Shown: positions 8,115 to 14,925 of the stretch, piece after piece | Position numbering within the stretch: the stretch's first letter is position 1 | Layout: the number at the start of each line of letters is the position of its first letter | NCBI GenBank assembly: GCA_040878225.1 | Contig: JBBDMR010000074.1 | Span: 1 to 23,037, forward strand | Reading direction: 5' to 3' | DNA from: MA-ANB-1 sp040878225 | GTDB taxonomy: Bacteria; Actinomycetota; Acidimicrobiia; Spongiisociales; ZC4RG35 | Length of the DNA stretch: 23,037 bases | Program-made: the position numbers and the translations under genes | The notes under the pieces: model-generated | What the model saw: the letters and a program-made list of their open reading frames with translations, nothing else | Told to the model about the DNA's origin: nothing | Databases searched by the model: none

Positions 8115-9257
8115 GTGGTAAGCGTTTTGGAAGAGACCGTGGGCAGGCTTTCGAGAATCGAGAGTCCCTCGGCATCGATCTTGTCGGTGTATCTCGCCCT
8201 TCATCCCGAACAAACAGAGTGGGCATCGATACGACCCCGACTCCGGAATCTGATGGACCCCGTAGAGAGGCTTGCCGCGTCCGGGGATCTCGATCACGAC
8301 TCCTCAATGGCACTCCGCGCCGCTGCAGAACAGGTGCTGGCGATGGCTGGGACCTTGGAACGCCTGCCCTCCAAGGGCGTGGCGGTCTTCATCTGCGATG
8401 AGCTGGGGCTCAGAGAGCGGCTTAATCTGCCGCGACGGGTCTGGGACTGCGCAGTAGTGGGATCGGCGCCCTACCTGAGACCTCTCCAGGCGGTCCTCGA
8501 CGAATTCCGGAGGATCGCCGTGGTGGTCCTCGACTCGCGTCGGGCACAGATCTTCTCTTACCAAATGGGCGAAGTTCTCGACCAGCAGATCATCGAAGCC
8601 GAGGAGCTCCGGAAGACCAACCTCGCTGGATGGTACGGGCTGGAGGAGTTCCGTCATCGCCAGCACGGTGAGGAGGTACGAAACCACTTGTTCCGGGAGG
8701 TGGCCGGGCGCGTAGGGCGGATGCGACGGGAAGGAGCCATCGACCTGGTGCTGGTGGGTGGCCACCACGACGCTACACGAGCGCTGTTGCCGTATCTCGA
8801 GCCGAGTGTTCAAGAAATCACAGAGACCTTCGTCATCGACCTGCACACCCTCACCCCTGCGGTCCTGACCAAGCGCGTCGCCGAGCTCGAGGAGTCCTAT
8901 GAGAGACGGGAGGAGGCGCGGGAGGTCGACGAAGTCTATTCCTTGGCCGGGGACGGCGATCTAGGTGTCATAGGCGTCGACCGTGTCTTGGACGCTGCCT
9001 CCCACCACGCCATCTCCAGACTCTTCGTCCACGATGGGGTGCTTATGGAGGGATCCGTCTGCAGCAGCTGTGGGGCACTGTCCCGGCCAACAGGTACCTG
9101 CCTGCGGTGCGGGGCAGAAACCCGGCATCTGCCTGATGCTTTCGAAGCGCTATCCCGGGCCGTGATCGAGGCGGGCGGCTCCGTTGAGCATGTGATGACC
9201 GAGACCCGGCTCGCCAAGGATCTGGTTGCTGCGCGGCTCCGTTTCGTTCCCTGGTAG
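8115..9257 (+). CDS. eRF1-like (Rv2629-family) ribosome-associated protein with zinc ribbon
   Basis: The 380-residue product resembles the actinobacterial eRF1/pelota-like family that includes Rv2629, a mycobacterial dormancy-regulon protein. Features are an N-terminal domain with ASILSVYL, a central domain with RIAVVVLDSRRAQIFSYQMG (about 133-151), a third domain with DLVLVGGHHDATRALLPYL, and a C-terminal Cys4 zinc ribbon (C316, C319, C329, C332) between HDGVLMEGSV and TRHLPD. The start is chosen at GTG 8115, with AAGGAGG 6 nt upstream. An ATG at 8043 overlaps the previous stop as ATGA but would add 24 non-conserved residues. The gene lies between the Prim-Pol and hibernation-factor genes. 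A role in translation arrest or ribosome rescue is inferred from the fold. I see no GGQ peptide-release motif. Confidence 0.72.
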   Translation: MVSVLEETVGRLSRIESPSASILSVYLALHPEQTEWASIRPRLRNLMDPVERLAASGDLDHDSSMALRAAAEQVLAMAGTLERLPSKGVAVFICDELGLRERLNLPRRVWDCAVVGSAPYLRPLQAVLDEFRRIAVVVLDSRRAQIFSYQMGEVLDQQIIEAEELRKTNLAGWYGLEEFRHRQHGEEVRNHLFREVAGRVGRMRREGAIDLVLVGGHHDATRALLPYLEPSVQEITETFVIDLHTLTPAVLTKRVAELEESYERREEAREVDEVYSLAGDGDLGVIGVDRVLDAASHHAISRLFVHDGVLMEGSVCSSCGALSRPTGTCLRCGAETRHLPDAFEALSRAVIEAGGSVEHVMTETRLAKDLVAARLRFVPW

Positions 9258-9275
9258 CGGTCGAAGATGGCATTT

Positions 9276-9289
9276 GGGACAAACGGCCC
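9276..9289 (+). promoter_or_regulatory. DosR-like box upstream of the hibernation factor
   Basis: GGGACAAACGGCCC, preceded by TTT, is the closest copy in the window to the pattern GGGAC-NNNN-GGCCC. It lies between the stop at 9257 and the ATG at 9351, ending 61 nt before the start. It suggests the hibernation factor has its own promoter in addition to read-through from rtcA. Confidence 0.6.
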
Positions 9290-9350
9290 TGGCGACCGCC
9301 CACCCCATGCTCGTATACAAGCTGATGAGAACCCTGAAGGAGGACTGTCA

Positions 9351-10205
9351 ATGCCTGTGAGATTCAAGCGTCGAAAGAGAGGCGACAGACGCAGGCAACG
9401 TCGGATGACGGGCAACCTGCGGAGACCGACCCGGGACGAGATCATCGTCATCACCCATGGGGGTGTATCCGACGAGGAAATCGAGTATTCCCGTGATCGG
9501 CTTCAGTCTGTGTTGGCGAAGATCAGGGAGCCGGTGCTCCTCGCTCGAGTCAAGCTCACCATCGCTTCGGATCCGGCGCGGACCCGGCCCGTCATCGCGC
9601 AGGCGTTGCTCGACGTCAACGGAGACCTCGTCAGAGCCCAGGTCGCCGCCGAGACTCCACACGTAGCGGCCGACCTTTTGACGCGACGCCTGCGCGACAA
9701 GTTGGAGCATCGCTCGCAACGGCGAAGAGCTCTCCGCAAGCGACAGGGTGTCCCTGAAACCGGTGAGTGGCGGCACGGGGATCTGCCGACGGGCAGGCCC
9801 GAGTACTACGACCGCCCCCTGGCCGAACGGCAGCTGGTCCGCAGAAAGACCTACGCCATCGACGAGCTGACCCCCGACGAGGCCGTATTGGAGATGGAGC
9901 AACTCGACTACGATTTCCATCTGTTCAGAGACCTCACCAGCGGCCAGGATGCGCTCATCGAGCGCGACGGAGAAGCCCGCTATCGCCTCACCCGGCTCCT
10001 TGCCAGCGACGCAGAGCTTGGTCCGACCCGCGCCAGGATCGTGCTGTCATCGCATGCGGTGCCGGCGCTCGACGTCGAAGAGGTGATCAGCCGGCTCGAG
10101 GCGACCGGCCAGCGGTACCTCTTCTACGCCAGCACAACCGACCACCGGGGCAACGTCGTCTACCACCGTTACGACGGCCACTACGGCCTGATCGCCCCGG
10201 TGTGA
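9351..10205 (+). CDS. Long ribosome hibernation-promoting factor, RafH-like
   Basis: The 284-residue protein has a basic N-terminal tail (residues 1-27), an S30AE/HPF-like N-domain (about 28-130) and two C-terminal domains in series. The first, about 162-216, contains RRKTYAIDELTPDEAVLEME and YDFHLFRDLTSGQDALIERD. The second, about 228-284, contains LDVEEVISRLEATGQRYLFY and YHRYDGHYGLI. Duplicated C-terminal domains are the layout of mycobacterial RafH, the hypoxia-induced hibernation factor that inactivates 70S ribosomes. Standard long HPF has a single C-terminal domain. ATG 9351 has AAGGAGG 8 nt upstream; the longer frame from 9267 crosses the regulatory box and is not coding. The gene ends convergent with the cold-shock fusion gene. 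Whether it forms 100S dimers or only inactive 70S cannot be told. Confidence 0.87.
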   Translation: MPVRFKRRKRGDRRRQRRMTGNLRRPTRDEIIVITHGGVSDEEIEYSRDRLQSVLAKIREPVLLARVKLTIASDPARTRPVIAQALLDVNGDLVRAQVAAETPHVAADLLTRRLRDKLEHRSQRRRALRKRQGVPETGEWRHGDLPTGRPEYYDRPLAERQLVRRKTYAIDELTPDEAVLEMEQLDYDFHLFRDLTSGQDALIERDGEARYRLTRLLASDAELGPTRARIVLSSHAVPALDVEEVISRLEATGQRYLFYASTTDHRGNVVYHRYDGHYGLIAPV

Positions 10206-10252
10206 TCCCGAAGAGCCGGTATCGCGTCGATCGACGTCTTCCGTCTTGCGGA

Positions 10253-10882
10253 CTAAGTCCGATGGCGCCTGGTCGTCGGTCGGTTTCTCTGTTCCACCAC
10301 CCGGCCGTGAGCCAGCTTGAGTTCGATGAGACTGGTCCGACCCTCCAAGCTCAGCTCCACGGCAACAACACCGTTCCGGCCGCCGAGGACCCTCGCCTGA
10401 GGCGACGACCCCGAGAATCTCGCACTCAGGTACTCGACGATGGCGTCACGACCGACTACTCGTTTTCGCCCTTCATGGAGGACGGCTTCAGGGGCATACA
10501 GCAGCCGAAGAGTCGACAGGTCCTCGAGGTTGACCAGGCGCGCCCACTCCTCGGCAAGCTCTGTTGGCCGGCCCTCGTATGCGGGGTCGACTCCCGGTCG
10601 GTCGTCTGTCAGCGGGTGGTGGCCTTTCTCGTCTGGATGATGGGCGCCGGCCAAATCTCCGAAGCGATGGTGCCAAGGCGAGACACGTGTCCCCCGACGG
10701 AGAGTCACATTCACCGCCCACCTCACCCCGTCATGACGCACGATGTCGAAATGCACCGGAGCGTTCGGGACACGGGCCGACGTCTCGATGTCAGAGATTC
10801 TCACCGGATACTCACGGCCGTCACGACGGATCCGCCCTTCTCCGGTTTGATTGTCGAACCAGACGATCGTGCCTTTGGTCAT
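10253..10882 (-). CDS. Cold-shock-like domain fused to NTF2/SnoaL-like domain
   Basis: The 209-residue product begins TKGTIVWFDNQTGEGRIRRDG, a divergent cold-shock-type nucleic-acid-binding OB fold (residues 1-60). It continues into an NTF2/SnoaL-like domain from about residue 100 (ELAEEWARLVNLEDLSTLRLLYAPEAVLHEGRKRVVGRDAIVEYL). The classical RNP1/RNP2 aromatic residues of cold-shock proteins are mostly missing, so nucleic-acid binding is uncertain. The start is ATG 10882, with GAGGA 10 nt upstream. The frame extends further 5' but without a ribosome site. It follows the hypA-like gene by 64 nt on the same strand and is probably co-transcribed with it. It is convergent with the hibernation factor. 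Function is not known. Confidence 0.7.
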   Translation of the reverse strand: MTKGTIVWFDNQTGEGRIRRDGREYPVRISDIETSARVPNAPVHFDIVRHDGVRWAVNVTLRRGTRVSPWHHRFGDLAGAHHPDEKGHHPLTDDRPGVDPAYEGRPTELAEEWARLVNLEDLSTLRLLYAPEAVLHEGRKRVVGRDAIVEYLSARFSGSSPQARVLGGRNGVVAVELSLEGRTSLIELKLAHGRVVEQRNRPTTRRHRT

Positions 10883-10946
10883 GACATGATCGTCCTCTTT
10901 CCCGACGAATAGCAGTAGAGGAGAACGTCCCTTTTGTGTCGGTGGC

Positions 10947-11276
10947 TCACACCGCGTCCACGACCCAGCGTCCAAGGCTCACCGGCAGTGCGGGTTCGAT
11001 CACGACACCGTCGCCTCCACAGTAGGGACAGGATTCGAGGCGGTCACCGGTGTACTCGCGCCCGCAGTCCCCGCAACGCAGAACATCCAAAGCCTGCTCC
11101 CAGACGACATGCGCTCCCGCCAATGGAGTGCCTTCGGTTAGCGTCCCCCAAGTCCGCTCCGCATCTTCCCGGTCGACCCCTGGTCCCAGGGCGATCTCGA
11201 CCTCCCCGACGGACTCTCCGTCCGCCAGGCTCTGGAGGGTCTCCAGGACCTCAGCCATCAGCTCCTGTTCGTGCAT
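10947..11276 (-). CDS. hypA: HypA-like nickel/zinc metallochaperone
   Basis: HypA delivers nickel to [NiFe]-hydrogenase precursors. The 109-residue product starts MHEQELM, keeping H2 and E3 of the nickel site, and carries a Cys4 zinc site C68-x2-C71...C83-x2-C86 (CGDC, CPYC). Length matches the family. ATG 11276 has GAGG 6 nt upstream. No other hyp gene or hydrogenase subunit is in the window, so the target is elsewhere on the genome or the protein has another client. A DosR-like box lies 54 nt upstream; as I recall, mycobacterial hypoxia-induced hydrogenases are also under DosR control. The C-terminus (ALPVSLGRWVVDAV) is slightly longer than in canonical HypA. Confidence 0.82.
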   Translation of the reverse strand: MHEQELMAEVLETLQSLADGESVGEVEIALGPGVDREDAERTWGTLTEGTPLAGAHVVWEQALDVLRCGDCGREYTGDRLESCPYCGGDGVVIEPALPVSLGRWVVDAV

Positions 11277-11330
11277 ATTTTTCCTCGATGACCTCTGTCC
11301 TCATCATCATTCACACAGCCAGGTTGGGTA

Positions 11331-11344
11331 GGGCATTTCGGCCC
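11331..11344 (-). promoter_or_regulatory. DosR-like box upstream of hypA
   Basis: The plus-strand sequence GGGCATTTCGGCCC is identical to the 14-mer at 16401-16414. Toward hypA it reads GGGCCGAAATGCCC, preceded by TT, and lies 54 nt from the start. A partial second copy, GGGACTTCTGCATG at 11364-11377, matches in its left half only. Paired boxes are common at DosR targets. Confidence 0.5.
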
Positions 11345-11418
11345 AAGGACACACATCGTCGCCGGGACTTCTGCATGGCTCGAACCCTGAGCTCTGCACC
11401 CGATCGAGCCCGCCGCGA

Positions 11419-12360
11419 TCATCGTCGCATTGCCAGATCGTCCAGCGGCCGACCCTGATGTAGGCGGTCGATCCCATCGGCCAGGAGCGGAGCGATCGAC
11501 ACGACTTCGAGTGGCACGTCGGTGTCGGGTGTGGGCCGAGCAGCCACGCTGTCGGTGATCAGCACCCGTCGAATCTTCGGGAAGACCGGATCTGCATTGT
11601 TAGCCGGAACCAGCAGACCGTGGGTGGCGGCTACCACCATGTCGGGAAGCGCCCCTCTCTCCAAGACAGCGCCGGCAGCGGCGCGGATGGTGGCTCCAGT
11701 GCTGATCATGTCGTCGACGATGATCACGTGCCTTCCCGCCACATCCCCGACGACTTCCTCGACGTTCACCTCAGTGCCCGAGTAGCGGGTCTTGCGCACG
11801 ATGACCACCGTCCTGCCGAGCACGGATCCGTAATGTTCGGCGAGCTTCACCGCACCGAGGTCGGGCGCAACGATCACGGCGTCCTCGCCGATGTGCTCTT
11901 CCAGAGCTGTGGCGAGAACCGGAACAGCGGTGAGCACCTCGACGGGCACATTGAACAGCGTTTCAACCGTAGGGGTGTGGGGGTCGACGACCACAACGCG
12001 GTCCGCCCCACTCGTCGTAATTGCCCTGGCGAAGACCTGGGCGGCTACAGACTGTCCTGAAGCGGTTCTCCGATCCTGCCGGGCATATCCGAGATAAGGG
12101 ATTACCGCGGTGATCCTCCCAGCATTCTCCCGGCGACATGCGTCTATCGACAGCAATAACTCAACCATGTGATCGTTCACCGGGGGTCCGGTCGGCTGGA
12201 CGATGTACACATCCCGGTCCTGCAAGGGCCCCACCTTCACCTGAAGCTCCCCATCAGGAAAACGCTCGACCTCACAGACAGCCGGCGTCACGCCCAGGAT
12301 CTCCCCGATGACCTGACCCAGCTGCGGATGAGCCGACCCGGACAGGAGGGAGAGGGTCAT
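11419..12360 (-). CDS. prs: Ribose-phosphate pyrophosphokinase (PRPP synthetase)
   Basis: This enzyme makes 5-phosphoribosyl 1-pyrophosphate from ribose 5-phosphate and ATP. The ATP-binding segment FPDGELQVKV, the DPHTPTVETLFNVPVEVLTA segment (a variant of the family's DLHA motif), the flexible-loop RKTRYSGTEV, and the PRPP loop VIIVDDMISTGATI are all in order. Length (313 residues) is normal. The start is ATG 12360; a TTG at 12369 adds three residues and cannot be excluded, and neither has a strong ribosome site. It is about 130 nt downstream of the acidic NTF2-like gene and about 140 nt upstream of hypA. PRPP supply could feed the phosphoribosyltransferase at 14922-16262. Whether this is the housekeeping or a second copy is unknown. 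Confidence 0.93.
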   Translation of the reverse strand: MTLSLLSGSAHPQLGQVIGEILGVTPAVCEVERFPDGELQVKVGPLQDRDVYIVQPTGPPVNDHMVELLLSIDACRRENAGRITAVIPYLGYARQDRRTASGQSVAAQVFARAITTSGADRVVVVDPHTPTVETLFNVPVEVLTAVPVLATALEEHIGEDAVIVAPDLGAVKLAEHYGSVLGRTVVIVRKTRYSGTEVNVEEVVGDVAGRHVIIVDDMISTGATIRAAAGAVLERGALPDMVVAATHGLLVPANNADPVFPKIRRVLITDSVAARPTPDTDVPLEVVSIAPLLADGIDRLHQGRPLDDLAMRR

Positions 12361-12489
12361 GTGTCTCAAGGATCAGCCCCAACCGCCTTCATCGGGCAGG
12401 TTGACGAGCAGTGCCGCCAGCAGATCGGCGGGGAGCTTTCCCGGAATGAGCCCCGACGATGCAGAAGGCATCCTTTCTCAGCGGGGCCT

Positions 12490-13101
12490 TCAATCCTCGT
12501 CGAGCTCAGACCAATCCTCCCATTCTTGGAGCTCGGAGCGCTCAGGAGTCTCCACGACCAGGTCATCGGACTCAGGAAGCTCATCGATGTACTCGATCCG
12601 TTGAACCAGACCAGCGTCGTCGTCGCTCGTCTCAAAGACCATGTAGCCGAAGGGATCGAAACGGTCCGCCTCCCGGTCGAATATCCACACAGCCACGATC
12701 GGGTCCGAACCGGATTCGCCCCGGGTCATCAACAGTGTGGGGTATCTCAAGAACAGGTCGTTGAGGCCCTCGACAACCCCCTCTCGAGACGACTCGCCCA
12801 GAAAGCCAAACTCGACGTTAGGTGCCAAAAGGTCGCTCAACCCGTCCAGGTCCCGACCGTTCAACATGTCGACTAACTCACCGATGATGTTGTCCAACTC
12901 CGCGTTATCGATCCGTCGTCTCTGATCCTCCGGGAAGAAGCCGGAGGATGAGGGATTGACCTCGGCCTCTGCTCGAACGTCAAGCCCATCAGATTCAAGA
13001 TCTACGACGGGCTCATCACTAGAGGCCCCGGTCTCCTCTTCATCCGGTATGTCGAAATCTGGCCTGTGCATTGAATACTCCATCTGCATCTTCGCGTGCA
13101 T
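12490..13101 (-). CDS. Acidic NTF2/SnoaL-like protein of unknown function
   Basis: The 203-residue product has a strongly acidic, low-complexity N-terminal region (residues 10-65, including DIPDEEETGASSDEP) followed by an NTF2/SnoaL-like domain (about 70-180: LDNIIGELVDMLNGRDLDGL, LLAPNVEFGFLG, PFGYMVFETSDDD) and an acidic tail ending EWEDWSELDED. Its catalytic or binding ligand is not evident. ATG 13101 has AGGAG 9 nt upstream. The cold-shock fusion at 10253-10882 has a domain of the same fold class, so two such proteins lie in one minus-strand block. It is probably transcribed ahead of prs. No function is proposed. Confidence 0.72.
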   Translation of the reverse strand: MHAKMQMEYSMHRPDFDIPDEEETGASSDEPVVDLESDGLDVRAEAEVNPSSSGFFPEDQRRRIDNAELDNIIGELVDMLNGRDLDGLSDLLAPNVEFGFLGESSREGVVEGLNDLFLRYPTLLMTRGESGSDPIVAVWIFDREADRFDPFGYMVFETSDDDAGLVQRIEYIDELPESDDLVVETPERSELQEWEDWSELDED

Positions 13102-13167
13102 CAACCATGACTCCTAGAGGCAAAGGTCCTCACGGTCATTTGGATGAACAAGACCTTCGCCGACGTT

Positions 13168-13776
13168 TCATCGGCGCCAACGGCGCGGCTCGAACCGGGC
13201 GCCCTCGTGCCCGAAGGACCCAAACGGTGGTTTCTCTCCTCGGTCCGTTGCCCTGATGGTGGGGCGTCCAATGTGGGCGAGGACCAGACGACTGACATGT
13301 CGCTCTTTTGCCTCTCGACTCACCGCAAGGGCGGCAGCGTGACCGCCGACACTACCTCTGAAATGAATCGCTCTATCCCACCCCGCGGCGTCGGCGAACA
13401 TGAGATCGCTGTGGCCGGCCCACTCCGGGAAGACGAGAAATTCGGGAGCCCAGAAGATGCGACGCTACTCGGCGCGAATCGAGTAGCCATAGGTGGGATG
13501 CGACGTGTGGATCACCGGCATCAGGTCCAGCGTCAGACCTTGGGCGGAAGATCGTTCGACCCGCGCTTCCACTCCCCCCTCCCTGGTCAGCTCTCGATCT
13601 CACGATTCGCTCAGCGCGATCGTGGGTGACCAGCCACCCGTTGACCTTTTCGGGAAACGCGCTCGGATCACCACCACCGTCGAGGACCACTTTCACGCCG
13701 TTGTACTCGACCAGGAGCCAGCGGGAGCGAAGCGAGGTGAGTCCATCGCACCGACTCCGGTGAGAGTCAATCGGAA
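13168..13776 (-). pseudogene. Degraded MBL-fold metallo-hydrolase gene
   Basis: Three minus-strand frames read in order make one protein of the metallo-beta-lactamase fold. An N-terminal piece (RLTLTGVGAMDSPRFAPAG, 13776 to about 13720) shifts frame into LLVEYNGVKVVLDGGGDPSA and GWLVTHDRAER (to about 13600). A second shift leads to LTLDLMPVIHTSHPTYGYSI, an in-frame TAG near 13473-13475, and a C-terminal piece with WAPEFLVFPEWAGHSDLMFA, GGHAAAL and RLVLAHIGRPTIRA, closing at TGA 13168. No good start codon remains, since a TTC sits where it is expected. Two frameshifts plus a stop make decay more likely than sequencing error. Antisense frames here, including a plus-strand frame at 13144-13629, are shadows. 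Confidence 0.78.
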
Positions 13777-13806
13777 CGCTATTTCAAGCCGCTCCCGACG
13801 CGCCGC

Positions 13807-14925
13807 TCATCTTTCGAGGTCACATGAGGCACGGAGACGGCCATCCCCGACGTCCTCGAACTTGGTCCCGAAAGGCCGGCTGGCCCGGGTGAGGGCCCAT
13901 GCCAGCCAGGAGACATCTTCGCGTTCGGACAGTTGCAGACGGAAGCGACGGAGACGCATCGGAATCATCTCCAGCTCCTTGAGTCCTGCATGTGTGAAGG
14001 TCACCAGATAGAGAGCGCCTAGACCGGGTCGGAACTCGTCGTGGCCGCCGATGCCTTCGTAGTCGTTGATCAGGTCGCCGCAGCCATAGAGGATGAGCCG
14101 GTTGTGGTAGATCTCGATGCCAATGGGATGGTGGGAGGAGTGGCCGTGGACGATGTCCACGCCTGCTTCGTCGATGAGCGCCTGGGCGAAGCGTCTGTGG
14201 CCGGGAGGGATCGCATAGCCCCAGTTGGGTCCCCAATGGATGGAGACAATTGTCACATCGCCCGGTCGCCTGACTCTCGAGAGCTCATCCCCGATATCCT
14301 TGATGGCATCGTTGGTCAGCGAGCGGAGCAGCCACACACCGGCACGGTCGCCGGCCGCCGACCAAGAAGCGGGGATACCGCTTGACTGCATGCCGACTGC
14401 CAGCACGACCACACGCGATCCGGAGTGGGTCTCGATCACCGCAGGCCTTCGCGAGTCACGGGCATCGGCACCCGCCCCGGCGGTGAAGATCCCGGCGTCG
14501 TGCAGCGAGTCCAGGGTCTGGCTGAGCCCCGCGTAAGACCAGTCGAGGACGTGGTTGTTGGCCAGGACGCAGCAGTCGACATCTGCAGCCTCGAGGACGG
14601 CGACGTTGAGCGGGTGCATCCTGTAGTGGATTCCCTTGGCGGGCCACGGTTGACCGCGGTTGGTCACCGCGGTCTCAAGGTTGATGATGCGGGCGTCGAC
14701 CTCGGACTCGTCGAGCACCCCCAGGGCATCTCCCCAGACATAATGGGGGTTCACGAGCCTGGGTATGGCCCCGTGTCTTCGTTCTGCGATCTCGACGTAT
14801 CGGATGGCCGACTTTGCCCATGGCTCATATAGCGCCGGGCTGCCGGGTGTCTCCTGGATCTGGTCGATTCCGCGGCCGGTCATCACGTCGCCTGATAGAA
14901 ATAGGCGCATGGGCTCGGCCGTCAT
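13807..14925 (-). CDS. CapA/PgsA-like metallophosphatase-fold protein
   Basis: The 372-residue protein has the motif order of the CapA family: LFLSGDVMTGRG near the N-terminus, INLETAVT, VLANNHVLDWSYAGL, SIHWGPNWGYAIP and HGHSSHHPIGIEIYHNRLILY. In Bacillus, CapA/PgsA is part of poly-gamma-glutamate synthesis, but many actinobacterial homologues are uncharacterised. Rv0574c, of this family, is in the DosR regulon as I recall. No signal peptide or membrane anchor is visible, so a cytoplasmic enzyme is likely. ATG 14925 overlaps the stop of the upstream phosphoribosyltransferase-hydrolase as ATGA, which decides the start over the longer frame to 14973. A 38-nt piece of this gene (14771-14808) recurs at 18991-19028. 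Confidence 0.85.
   Translation of the reverse strand: MTAEPMRLFLSGDVMTGRGIDQIQETPGSPALYEPWAKSAIRYVEIAERRHGAIPRLVNPHYVWGDALGVLDESEVDARIINLETAVTNRGQPWPAKGIHYRMHPLNVAVLEAADVDCCVLANNHVLDWSYAGLSQTLDSLHDAGIFTAGAGADARDSRRPAVIETHSGSRVVVLAVGMQSSGIPASWSAAGDRAGVWLLRSLTNDAIKDIGDELSRVRRPGDVTIVSIHWGPNWGYAIPPGHRRFAQALIDEAGVDIVHGHSSHHPIGIEIYHNRLILYGCGDLINDYEGIGGHDEFRPGLGALYLVTFTHAGLKELEMIPMRLRRFRLQLSEREDVSWLAWALTRASRPFGTKFEDVGDGRLRASCDLER
14771..14808 (+). repeat. Segment of capA-like gene repeated at 18991-19028
   Basis: Thirty-five of 38 positions match the copy at 18991-19028, in the same orientation. Here it is coding on the minus strand (AIRYVEIAERRHG). Confidence 0.75.

Noticed and set aside
13117..13130. 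Further DosR-like element (reverse complement AGGACCTTTGCCTC)
   Set aside because: It has two mismatches and lies only 16 nt from the start, overlapping the ribosome site.
13144..13629. Plus-strand frame of 161 codons
   Set aside because: It lies antisense to the MBL-fold pseudogene, whose minus-strand pieces match a known family; no ribosome site or recognisable product is seen.
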